The notes: generated from the letters alone by a model not told the origin. A stretch of 64,000 nucleotides of DNA from Parapedobacter koreensis (GCF_900109365.1 NZ_FNZR01000008.1:218892-282891), one strand, 5' to 3'; numbered from the stretch's first letter, positions 36,143 through 43,703 are shown. A program made the numbers and translations.

Positions 36143-36910
36143 ATGGCCAAATGGGAGGATTATGTAATTACGAAAATATCCTTTAATGAAGAAGGGAACA
36201 CAATTGATAGAGTTCTTGTCCATGACGATTTTGAAGAGCATATAGGTGCTGGTATAATTAAGAACCGTCGGTGGTTGGTAGACCAAACTAATGCAGGACG
36301 AACATTTTGCTGTGTTAAAAGAGAAATTGGAGGTTGGTCAAGAGTGTGTTTATTCAAACGCAAGACTACTGGTGGGTTTAGTTGGAACACGACCCTTCCA
36401 GAAGAATTACCAAAAAGAAAAACTTTCATCAGTTATTATCATGATGACGATCAATGGTACAAGGAAGCTTTCAAGAATCTTTTTGAGGATTTGATTACCC
36501 ATAAATCGGTTGAGGATGGAGATATCGATTCGGATAATACAGACGGGTACATTAAGCAATTAATACAAAAGGATTACCTAACAGATGTTACGGTTTTAAT
36601 TGTATTACTTGGTCCGAATACGAAACACCGAAAACATGTGGATTGGGAAATATCAGGTGCATTAAATTTAAAAGTTGGAGACAGGTATGCGGGTCTACTA
36701 GGCTTGAAATTACCATCTCACCCAAATTTTGGCTCGGGCCAACATAACTATAATAATTTGCCAAGCCGCTTATCAGACAACCTGAAGACTGAATATGCAG
36801 TTATTAGGGATTGGACTGAAGATCGAGCCAAAAATCAAGAGTATATCGAGTTAGCGTTTGATAAAGAATTACCCACTATAAATCTATATATAATTCAAGA
36901 ACCCAAATGA
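36143..36910 (+). CDS. DUF3892-like domain fused to a TIR-like (DUF1863) domain
   Basis: 255 residues with two parts. Residues 1-75 (WEDYVITKISFNEEGNTIDRV ... GRTFCCVKREIGGWSRVCLF) resemble the small DUF3892 beta domain, possibly a ligand or nucleic-acid sensor. Residues 92-235 form a DUF1863-type TIR-like domain: KTFISYYHDDDQWYKEAFKN, then VLIVLLGPNTKHRKHVDWEISGAL with Glu 169 in the catalytic position. The fusion suggests that the N-terminal module controls the TIR activity, which is inference. Fourth gene of the operon. Confidence 0.8.
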   Translation: MAKWEDYVITKISFNEEGNTIDRVLVHDDFEEHIGAGIIKNRRWLVDQTNAGRTFCCVKREIGGWSRVCLFKRKTTGGFSWNTTLPEELPKRKTFISYYHDDDQWYKEAFKNLFEDLITHKSVEDGDIDSDNTDGYIKQLIQKDYLTDVTVLIVLLGPNTKHRKHVDWEISGALNLKVGDRYAGLLGLKLPSHPNFGSGQHNYNNLPSRLSDNLKTEYAVIRDWTEDRAKNQEYIELAFDKELPTINLYIIQEPK

Positions 36911-36922
36911 TAAAGAACACCA

Positions 36923-38107
36923 ATGACTAGAATAAGTTATCCATTAAATATGTATATAGTTTGGCATCCTTCATCTAAAGTAGGTAAGGAAGTTGCCGAA
37001 GAATTGTATTCTACTTTTTGTCGTGATTATAAGAATCCATTGTCTAGGGGTATCGGAATTCCCGTTTATTTTCGGTTTCAGAAGTTGGAAAGTGATAGGC
37101 CACTAGGAATTGATTTTAGAGACGCTGAGAAGAATGCGGTAGTGTTATTGATAGATCAAGAGTATTACTTAGACGATGGTTTTCGGGAGTACACTGAGGA
37201 AATTGTATCGAGAATAGATGACAACAATAGGGTTTACCCAATAGCACTATTCGACAAGGCTTATTCAATCGGTTGTAATTTGAGCAACCTCCAATTTACC
37301 GATGCGACTAAGTTTTTAGGCAAAAAAATATCCTTGGATAAGGATAAGCATCTCACAAAGGCGATTAGAAAAATTAGGACTGAATTGTTGCACGACTGTG
37401 CAAGATTGATTTTGAATTTTCAGCCAAGAGAGGAAGATGGTGAAAGTGACCGTATAGGTTCTCCAGTAAAGCTTTTTTTAAGCCATGCAAAGAAAGATGG
37501 AGAAGAGATAACAAAAAGGTTCAAGCGCTTCATCGAAGAAAATCTTAAGTTGGACGTGTTTTTTGATACGGTTGATATTGCTAACGGGTATGACTTTGCG
37601 AAGCAATTTGAGCGAGAGGTTAAACATTCCGCTTTAGTTGTTTTTCATACTGATGAATATTCTAATCGGGAATGGTGTCGAAGGGAGGTATTAATAGCGA
37701 AAAAGCATAAATCTCCGATAGTGGTCGTTCATAATATCTCTGAGGGTGAAAAAAGAGCGTTCCCGTATTTGGGGAATATGCCAACAACAGTGATTGGAGA
37801 TAAGGAAGTCATAGGGTTTTACAGAATATTAAATCTCACACTTTATCAGGTTTTGAATAATGCCTACCAACTTATGCTTCTTGAACAGTATAGTAATCTT
37901 TACGCAAAGGAAAACGCCATAATTAAATCAATATCAACTCCTCCTGAACTGTTGAATTTCATCGATATCAAGCGTTACAAGGAATCTTTAGGTGAAAAGA
38001 AATTGACTATGCTATACCCTGATCCACCATTAGGGGTAGAAGAGTTGATGGTATTAAGTGATTTAGATGATGATGTCCAATTCCTAACGCCAATAAATCT
38101 TGTGTAG
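36923..38107 (+). CDS. Protein with two TIR-like domains
   Basis: 394 residues. Residues ~8-160 look like a degenerate TIR-type domain (MYIVWHPSSKVGKEVAEELYS ... AVVLLIDQEYYLDD) without an obvious catalytic Glu motif. Residues 182-320 are a canonical TIR: VKLFLSHAKKDGEEITKRFK, LDVFFDTVDIANG, then ALVVFHTDEYSNREWCRREVLIA with a WxxxE-type motif ending at Glu 255. The C-terminal ~70 residues are helical and unassigned. The pairing of an inactive and an active copy could serve assembly or sensing. It precedes the SLOG gene by 8 bases, the tightest non-overlapping link in the operon. Confidence 0.82.
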   Translation: MTRISYPLNMYIVWHPSSKVGKEVAEELYSTFCRDYKNPLSRGIGIPVYFRFQKLESDRPLGIDFRDAEKNAVVLLIDQEYYLDDGFREYTEEIVSRIDDNNRVYPIALFDKAYSIGCNLSNLQFTDATKFLGKKISLDKDKHLTKAIRKIRTELLHDCARLILNFQPREEDGESDRIGSPVKLFLSHAKKDGEEITKRFKRFIEENLKLDVFFDTVDIANGYDFAKQFEREVKHSALVVFHTDEYSNREWCRREVLIAKKHKSPIVVVHNISEGEKRAFPYLGNMPTTVIGDKEVIGFYRILNLTLYQVLNNAYQLMLLEQYSNLYAKENAIIKSISTPPELLNFIDIKRYKESLGEKKLTMLYPDPPLGVEELMVLSDLDDDVQFLTPINLV

Positions 38108-38115
38108 TCAGTACT

Positions 38116-39045
38116 ATGGAAAAAAAAATAGACATTTCTGGTGTAGAGCCAGGTCTTCTTGCTAAGAAAGTGAAGGGAATCAAGGAATCTGTCGTCTTTA
38201 AAGGGAAAAAAATAGCCATTTCTGTTTCTGAAAATGAAGACTTGGAGTTATTAGGTTTTACAAATCAGCATTTGAATGATGTCTCAATTGAAATAGCGAG
38301 GTATATTACTGCAAATGGTGCTACAGCTATGTATGGCGGTGACTTGAGAGTTGGTGGCTTCACCTATTTTTTTTCTGAATTATCAAATCAATATCAACGC
38401 GAAAGTGACAAATCGCATAGGTTTGTTAATTATTTTGTTTTTCCCAATACAAAGGCGATAACACCAGAAGTAAGAATTGAATTTCATCAAAAAAAGATTG
38501 AAATCAAAGAAGTAAAAAGTCCGCCCTCTATTGAGGTTGAAGAGGAGAGAGACTATTATCCTTGGATAAGTATTGAAGATCGATACGTTTATTGTGAATG
38601 CTTTAAAGAAATGCGGCTACAGATGGCTAAAGATAGTGATGCTAGGATATTGGTGGGAGGTAAGGTGTCAAAATTTTTAGGATATATTCCGGGGGTTATA
38701 GAAGAAGCGTTGTTGACATTGAAAGAAGACAAACCGGTCTTTTTGGTGGGCGGGTTTGGAGGTGCCACTGCAAAGCTAATAAGTCTTCTGAAGGGTGATA
38801 AAGTTCATGAATTGAGTAACAACTACCAATATGTAGGTAAATTTCTAGAAAAATATCAAGATTTTGTAGCCGATAAGTGTAGCTATGCCAACTACGAAAA
38901 CCTTAAGTCAGAGCTTCTTTTCTACAATATCGATGCATTGTCCAAGCTTAACGGTTTAACCATGGATGAGAACGAGATTTTGTTCACAAGCAAAAATATA
39001 CATGAAATTGTTTTCTACATTATGAAGGGTCTTAAGAAACTATAA
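38116..39045 (+). CDS. SLOG-superfamily (TIR-linked Rossmann-like) protein
   Basis: 309 residues. The N-terminal half has KKIAISVSENEDLELLGF, then ANGATAMYGGDLRVGGFTYFFSEL, the strand-loop-glycine layout of SLOG domains. The second half has ARILVGGKVSKFLGYIPGVIEEALLTL and KPVFLVGGFGGATAKLI, again glycine-rich nucleotide-binding turns. SLOG domains bind nucleotide-derived ligands; in Thoeris the effector ThsA uses one to sense the TIR product. Here no SIR2, nuclease or membrane effector is attached, so its output is unknown. Context makes it the likely receptor of the TIR signal. Confidence 0.7.
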   Translation: MEKKIDISGVEPGLLAKKVKGIKESVVFKGKKIAISVSENEDLELLGFTNQHLNDVSIEIARYITANGATAMYGGDLRVGGFTYFFSELSNQYQRESDKSHRFVNYFVFPNTKAITPEVRIEFHQKKIEIKEVKSPPSIEVEEERDYYPWISIEDRYVYCECFKEMRLQMAKDSDARILVGGKVSKFLGYIPGVIEEALLTLKEDKPVFLVGGFGGATAKLISLLKGDKVHELSNNYQYVGKFLEKYQDFVADKCSYANYENLKSELLFYNIDALSKLNGLTMDENEILFTSKNIHEIVFYIMKGLKKL

Positions 39046-39082
39046 ACCGTCAATACTTGGGGAGAATATAGGTCTGTAGCAT

Positions 39083-40093
39083 ATGAAAGTCCACGAATTT
39101 GAAGGAATAAATTCTGCCATCATTGGATTGGCTAAATTTTTACTAGAAGAGGGGACAGAGCGGAAAACTAGAGGAAATACGTGCTACGAAATTCCGTATC
39201 CCGTAGTTTTCAAACTCAATAACCCTTTGGCGAGAATAGTGACTATTCCCGAACGGAAATGGAGAAATATACTGCCTTATGTGGAATCTCTTTGGCTTTG
39301 TTCCGGCAGGAATGATCTGGCTATGGTGCAATATTATTTGGAAAGAATGGGCGATTTTTCCGATGACGGAAAAACTATGCGCGCGGGATATGGCCCTAGG
39401 TTCCGTTTTTTCCAAACGGATCGCAAGGACTATGACGTGGGTTTTTTTCGGGCTGATTTTAATAGAAGTGCATATGTGGACCAGTTTAAGTTTATTGTTA
39501 ATCTTCTTAATAGCGATTCAAGTAGTAGGAGGGCCGTCATTACAATAGGTGACCCAAGCAAGGATCTTTTCGACCTAAATGGAGAAGTGAAAATCACGAA
39601 AGATTATCCGTGTACTCAAAATATCCAATTCATGGTCAATAATGGTAAGCTTGATGTGTATGTCCACATGCGTTCGAACGATTATATGTGGGGTGCAACT
39701 GGTGTAAATATTTTTAATTTCACTTATTTGCAAGAAATTTTTGGCTATTTATTAGGAATGGAGTTGGGGGCATACTATCATATTGCAAATAATTTCCATT
39801 ATTACGACCGACATAAGAAGAAACTGGAAGTACTAGCTTCAATATCAAATGTGGAGAACGAATTTCACGTTTATGATAGGCCGTTTACTTCGCTTGAAGA
39901 TTTTGATGCCGCATTGGCTAAGCTTGAGAACTTTGAACGCGGTTTACGTCTAAATCAGTTAAACTATTTTCCAGATTTCGAAAGCAATTATTTTAACGAC
40001 TGGGCTCGGGTTCTGTATGCTCATTATTTCCCAGAGAAGGAGATAATTTTTGAAAACCCAGTTTTACAAAAGGTGGTTATTAACAAATTGTAA
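39083..40093 (+). CDS. Divergent thymidylate synthase-family protein
   Basis: 336 residues. The thymidylate synthase core is clear: SSRRAVITIGDP (148-157), KDYPCTQNIQF with the nucleophile Cys 177, VHMRSNDYMWG with the phosphate-binding Arg 197, GVNIFNFTYLQEI with Asn 209 in the base-reading position, and YYHIANNFHYYDRH. Differences from housekeeping ThyA: the Cys is followed by Thr, not His; the usual HxY is HIA; and the Trp-containing folate segment is replaced. Retained Asn points to a uracil rather than cytosine base. It could be a dUMP hydroxymethylase or methylase for modified nucleotides. Seventh gene of the operon. Confidence 0.85.
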   Translation: MKVHEFEGINSAIIGLAKFLLEEGTERKTRGNTCYEIPYPVVFKLNNPLARIVTIPERKWRNILPYVESLWLCSGRNDLAMVQYYLERMGDFSDDGKTMRAGYGPRFRFFQTDRKDYDVGFFRADFNRSAYVDQFKFIVNLLNSDSSSRRAVITIGDPSKDLFDLNGEVKITKDYPCTQNIQFMVNNGKLDVYVHMRSNDYMWGATGVNIFNFTYLQEIFGYLLGMELGAYYHIANNFHYYDRHKKKLEVLASISNVENEFHVYDRPFTSLEDFDAALAKLENFERGLRLNQLNYFPDFESNYFNDWARVLYAHYFPEKEIIFENPVLQKVVINKL

Positions 40094-40105
40094 ATCTTTA
40101 TTAAT

Positions 40106-40402
40106 ATGAAAAAAGAAAAAGCAATTATGACCGAGGAAAAAGTTCGGCTAATTTTGGAAGAAGTGACTGATCTTCTCCTAAGAAAGAACCAGGATTATGG
40201 AAATGCAAGTTTTGATCTAGGGCTGAATGGAAACATGGTACATCTTTGGGATAAAGTGAGGAGGTTTCGGACTTTGGTGGAAAATAGCATAAAAAATGGT
40301 GATTCCGTGCCTAATTTTGAAAGTATAGAGGATACCTTGAAAGATATCATAGGCTATGGAATTATCGGTCTTCTTATACTAAGCGAAGAAAAAAATAGAT
40401 GA
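40106..40402 (+). CDS. Nmad1-like (DUF1599) protein
   Basis: A 98-residue all-helical protein. It shows LLLRKNQDYGNASFD (24-37), VHLWDKVRRFRTL and FESIEDTLKDIIGYGIIGLL, the conserved pattern of DUF1599/Nmad1, a family linked to phage nucleotide modification. The acidic E..ED....D and DK positions recall MazG-like NTP pyrophosphohydrolases, so it may house-clean or feed modified nucleotides, which is inference. It is the last gene of the plus-strand operon, 12 bases after the thymidylate synthase homologue and convergent with the next gene (19-base gap). Confidence 0.8.
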   Translation: MKKEKAIMTEEKVRLILEEVTDLLLRKNQDYGNASFDLGLNGNMVHLWDKVRRFRTLVENSIKNGDSVPNFESIEDTLKDIIGYGIIGLLILSEEKNR

Positions 40403-40421
40403 TTTAATGAAAAGGTATTTG

Positions 40422-41414
40422 TTAGTAAAAATGTGAGGTTTCGATACGATCATTAAGCGCCCACTTAGGAGGATACCAAAAATCGATCAATGATTTGTTA
40501 GGCCGGTAAATTTGTTTGATGCGTTTTCGATCGGATATGCCGCTGACATCTGGGTGTGCGACACGAGCGTATTTGTCAGTTTCGCAAAAAAGGTTTTGAC
40601 AGTCGATTAATTGTAAAGGACGACCCCAAAGATTTTTGAATTTTATACCCAGTCGCTCGAATTCTTGGTCTTGTTTTTCGGTAACCCACCGTATCAGATC
40701 AACCTCCGAGTAATCCCCCAGATTTAAAAAACACTTTTTTATACCGTCTTTAGCTCCCGGTCCGGGTACGACAAAATCCATTTCGCTGAAATTAGTCAAT
40801 GTACTGTAGTTAATATCGATTGTGTATTGGTAAGCGAGAAATGAACCTATACTAGGATAAGATAGCAATAGTTGATAGATATTTTCCATTGATGACGCAG
40901 CCGTTACTTTTTCAGTCAGCTTGCTGGTAAGCATTTGTTCAATCAATTTAAGGTGATTCTCATGCTTGCGGTCAAAACCATAAGAGCTCTTACCCGAGGC
41001 CATTATATATGCGCCGGAATAAATAGATTCACCCGCTTTTAGCGCCCCATGTAATACTTGATTATAGCTGTCAAACGAATAGTTCCTCCAAGTCAACTCC
41101 CCTATTTCGTGTTGCAGCAAGTCCCAAGTTTCAATCTTATTGAATATCTTAAATAGTAATATTCTAAATAGTAATTCATTAGCCTCTTGGTCACCCTTAT
41201 AGATCACCTTCTTTATAAGATATTGGCTTACGCGATCCGACGCCCGATATGCGTTGGTAAATTTATGTCTCAGAAGTATAGGGTCTGCTGTTAAAAATGG
41301 TAGCTTTGCCAAGCGGTTAAAAAAAACCTCTTGTCGTTCAGCCGCGAAGCGCCAATACGTGTCAAATACCTTTGAAGGTTTTGGTTGTATCCGTCTAGTA
41401 GTATAATGAACCAT
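40422..41414 (-). CDS. 5-hmdU-DNA-kinase helical-domain-like (HMUDK_hel / aGPT-PPlase family) protein
   Basis: 330 residues. It has RFAAERQEVFFNRL, FTNAYRASDRVSQYLI (52-67), ETWDLL, YPSIGSFLAYQYTIDINYS (186-204), a glycine turn VPGPGAKDGI (216-225) and LQLIDCQNLFCETDKYAR (267-284). This run is what I recall for the family proposed to modify 5-hydroxymethyl-dU in phage DNA, with a helix-hairpin-helix glycosylase-like fold. No kinase P-loop is fused. It could recognise or process a modified thymine in DNA. It is transcribed toward the operon, downstream of the 41461-42009 gene with a 46-base gap. Confidence 0.72.
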   Translation of the reverse strand: MVHYTTRRIQPKPSKVFDTYWRFAAERQEVFFNRLAKLPFLTADPILLRHKFTNAYRASDRVSQYLIKKVIYKGDQEANELLFRILLFKIFNKIETWDLLQHEIGELTWRNYSFDSYNQVLHGALKAGESIYSGAYIMASGKSSYGFDRKHENHLKLIEQMLTSKLTEKVTAASSMENIYQLLLSYPSIGSFLAYQYTIDINYSTLTNFSEMDFVVPGPGAKDGIKKCFLNLGDYSEVDLIRWVTEKQDQEFERLGIKFKNLWGRPLQLIDCQNLFCETDKYARVAHPDVSGISDRKRIKQIYRPNKSLIDFWYPPKWALNDRIETSHFY

Positions 41415-41460
41415 TAATTCGGGATCTATTTGATTGGTTGTTTACCAAAGAATTCTATAG

Positions 41461-42009
41461 TCAGTAAAGTTTTGGTGGCCTACCTTTATTGTCTACAACT
41501 TTTCTTACATAACCTTCCCACTTACCTAAAATTTGACGCCATTCATTTGAGTTTAGATATTTTCCAATATCTCCTTCTAAATTAAACTCTGGCAAATATG
41601 TCCCAATCACCCCTTTTTCCAACACACCATCGGCAATTACTCCATTTTCTCTAATTATTAAAACTGGCAACCCAATTTGAAATGCCATAGCTGGCTCAAT
41701 ATGGCTGTAAGGGCTTGTTGTCCACATGTTTTCTAGCTGAATCATCGCATCGCCATTATCCGAATTTGGCTTTGTTATCCCTTGTACGATTAAAGTCCGT
41801 TTAAAAGCTACTGTAATTATCCCGTTACATTCTAGCATTAACCTTCTTATAGCCGTTAGTGGTTCTTCCATGTCATAATCGGTAACCCCTAGAGTTCTTG
41901 CTAAAAAACCCTTATTATCAAGCAAAAGCTTTATCTGATCAATAAAATCATCTTGTTTCTTGAGGTATGGTTTAGGATAACTTAAGAAAATTGGAATTTT
42001 GTAACTCAT
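41461..42009 (-). CDS. TIR/nucleoside-deoxyribosyltransferase-like protein
   Basis: 182 residues. The first strand KIPIFLSYPKPYLKKQDDFI and the middle LECNGIITVAFKR resemble TIR or nucleoside-2-deoxyribosyltransferase-like Rossmannoids. SPYSHIEPAMAFQIGLPVLII (99-119) places Glu 105 where these enzymes hold their catalytic Glu. The C terminus (ILGKWEGYVRKVVDNKG) is unassigned. It may cleave a nucleoside or NAD-type glycosidic bond. It is the first gene of the two-gene minus-strand unit with the HMUDK-like gene, and a TAGATTTG box lies 23 bases upstream. Confidence 0.6.
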   Translation of the reverse strand: MSYKIPIFLSYPKPYLKKQDDFIDQIKLLLDNKGFLARTLGVTDYDMEEPLTAIRRLMLECNGIITVAFKRTLIVQGITKPNSDNGDAMIQLENMWTTSPYSHIEPAMAFQIGLPVLIIRENGVIADGVLEKGVIGTYLPEFNLEGDIGKYLNSNEWRQILGKWEGYVRKVVDNKGRPPKLY

Positions 42010-42379
42010 GTTTTGCAGTTGCAGTTTTTTTCAAATCTATCTAAAAATTTGTAGGCCTATTCAGGAATCTCCGTACAACACCATCTCGTATATGACTTCG
42101 AACCTTTATTGATTATGGTTTTCAGAATAATTGTGTATGGAAGAAAGATTATTTTTTTATTGCTTTGAAATATCTTGAAATCTCGATTTCATCCTATTGC
42201 TTCTACTGATTTGACGTTAATCTGGCCGTCTCTTGCAAAGATATAAGTGCCCTTGGTTTATGCGTACTCCTAATAGAAACTTTTTACCAGAATAATAGTT
42301 TACCCATGGCGGAGTATGTCCGTTTTTACGCAAATATACACCTTGGTTATTCGCAGCAAAAAAACGCTATAAGCAATAG
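42010..42379. other. Intergenic region with a minus-strand -7 box
   Basis: About 370 AT-rich bases. The box TAGATTTG (minus strand, 42032-42039) would start transcription near 42025 for the gene ending its leader at 42009. A short plus-strand frame at 42306-42497 is antisense to the toxin gene and not credible. Nothing else seen. Confidence 0.5.
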
Positions 42380-42712
42380 TCACAAAAGCTCCTCATTTTT
42401 TAAACGATTTATGACGGTATCCACGTCCACCGTGTCGTGTTCGTTTTTCAGATATATTTCAGCAAGTATCACCGATTCATTGGTAAATCTAATGTAGGTT
42501 ATAACCCTTGCGCCACCGGATTTCCCTTTCGAAGTGCCTGAAATGGCCACCCGTATTTTGTAAACGTTTTGTCCTAAATCTTTGCCAAGGGTTGGGTTTT
42601 CGGCAAGGTCGTCAATCAGTTGGTTGATATCTTTAAGGATTTGCCGATGTTTTTTAGCAATTCGCTTTAACTCCCTTTTAAAAGCGGAAGAAAAAAATAC
42701 CTCAAACCCCAT
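42380..42712 (-). CDS. RelE/ParE-family type II toxin
   Basis: A 110-residue toxin. It begins FEVFFSSAFKRELKRIAKKHRQILKDI, has the family's ENPTLGKDLGQNVYKIRVAI strand and a C-terminal AEIYLKNEHDTVDVDTVINRL. RelE-type toxins cut mRNA on ribosomes and ParE-type ones block gyrase; the sequence does not settle which. Its start overlaps the antitoxin stop by 11 bases, the usual antitoxin-first layout. Confidence 0.85.
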   Translation of the reverse strand: MGFEVFFSSAFKRELKRIAKKHRQILKDINQLIDDLAENPTLGKDLGQNVYKIRVAISGTSKGKSGGARVITYIRFTNESVILAEIYLKNEHDTVDVDTVINRLKNEELL

Positions 42713-42950
42713 TGTTCAATTCGGCTTCGATTTCGGCTAATGCTTCCTTTGCTGGTTGTAATTTCACTTTTCCCGCTTCCCAATCTTTTATCTCCTTAAA
42801 CGTTTTCTTAAATCGTTTATAGAGGACTTCGCCTTCTTCGTTTAGCTCCGCTTGTTTGTCTACTTTATATTTCAAACCAAACCGATTAAGGATTTCTTTC
42901 AATACTGGTAGGTCTTTTTCATTATCGACATTTACAGTTAGCGTTGTCAT
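42702..42950 (-). CDS. Antitoxin of the RelE/ParE pair
   Basis: 82 residues. The N-terminal VNVDNEKDLPVLKEILNRFGLKY is typical of Bacteroidota antitoxins, and the acidic helical C terminus (EALAEIEAELNNGV) would wrap the toxin. A promoter-like element nearly identical to the one before the other antitoxin lies 69-103 bases upstream (43019-43053). Confidence 0.78.
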   Translation of the reverse strand: MTTLTVNVDNEKDLPVLKEILNRFGLKYKVDKQAELNEEGEVLYKRFKKTFKEIKDWEAGKVKLQPAKEALAEIEAELNNGV

Positions 42951-43018
42951 AATTCTATTTACCCTTTAATATTCCGTGTTTCCATCCATTGCCAACCTAT
43001 CAGCAAGGAGTAAAGGCA

Positions 43019-43053
43019 CACACAAAAATACGAAAAGTATTGGATAAAACAGA
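43019..43053 (-). promoter_or_regulatory. Promoter-like element shared by the two TA modules (copy 2)
   Basis: Minus strand: TCTG, 19 bases, TATTTTTG. 30 of 35 bases match 33841-33875, including both boxes and the identical spacer length. It lies 13 bases downstream of the HTH gene's stop side and should drive the antitoxin-toxin pair. Confidence 0.6.
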
Positions 43054-43068
43054 TTGGCTATAGACTGT

Positions 43069-43479
43069 TTACTTGGATTTCAGTAGGTTGAGGATTTCGT
43101 CAACTTTGGATAATAGCTCGGATTGTAAATTTTTGATGGATGATTTCTTTTCTTCTAGTTCCTCTTTTAAGAAACTAATCAATCGTTCTTTCTCCTCGTC
43201 TAATTCTCGTAGTCGAGCAACCTCTTGCTCCAAAGCAACCTTTTCGCGGTTCAAGATGGATTTAAGCGGTTCACTTTGCCCATAGTACTGCAAAAACAAA
43301 TCCTCATTAAGGAGCACGCAGAACTTTGCAAAACGGTCTGTGTAAATATCCTTAAGCGGATATATATTCCGTACCGATCGTGAAGAAATATTTAACGCAT
43401 CGGCAACTGCTTTATCTTCAATCCCTTTATCTCTTAATTTTTTCTGAAGGTAACGGCCTAAATCTTTGTTTTCGTCCAT
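43069..43479 (-). CDS. HTH regulator with C-terminal coiled coil
   Basis: 136 residues from the ATG at 43479; a start 9 codons earlier is possible but would overlap the palindrome region. Residues 1-60 look like an XRE-type helix-turn-helix (AVADALNISSRSVRNI, then DRFAKFCVLL). Residues ~75-136 are a strong coiled coil (LREKVALEQEVARLRELDEEKERL ... LLSKVDEILNLL pattern). It probably binds DNA as a dimer. The 15-base palindrome at 43501-43515 lies 22 bases upstream, suggesting self-regulation. It could also control the defence operon. Confidence 0.72.
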   Translation of the reverse strand: MDENKDLGRYLQKKLRDKGIEDKAVADALNISSRSVRNIYPLKDIYTDRFAKFCVLLNEDLFLQYYGQSEPLKSILNREKVALEQEVARLRELDEEKERLISFLKEELEEKKSSIKNLQSELLSKVDEILNLLKSK

Positions 43480-43500
43480 GAAACAAAAATCCCAAAGTTT

Positions 43501-43515
43501 AAGCATGACATGCTT
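43501..43515 (-). promoter_or_regulatory. Perfect 15-base palindrome, candidate operator of the HTH regulator
   Basis: AAGCATGACATGCTT is a perfect inverted repeat of seven bases around a central A, just upstream of the HTH gene. Its position and symmetry fit a dimeric repressor site. Confidence 0.5.
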
Positions 43516-43703
43516 GATATTAATGCTTAAATAATGGGTATTAAATGATTAATATTTGGACAAATCATTTTGATTTCGTAATATTGCAATGAGATAGCGA
43601 ATGTGGCTATTTCATTGGTATTAACAACAAGAGTCTCGTTCACAAACTCTAACAATTAATTCTAAGCGAGATGGTAGGTTAATGCCCATGGTGATATTTT
43701 GCG

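Noticed and set aside
34461..39045. Classical Thoeris (ThsA plus ThsB)
   Set aside because: No SIR2-SLOG ThsA or membrane-Macro effector is encoded; the SLOG protein stands alone and nucleotide-modification families are interleaved.
39083..40093. Housekeeping thyA
   Set aside because: Several conserved ThyA positions differ, and the gene sits within the TIR operon, not beside folA.
33841..43053. The two 35-base repeats as phage or integrative-element att sites
   Set aside because: No integrase or tRNA nearby; both copies match promoter boxes in front of antitoxin genes, a simpler explanation.
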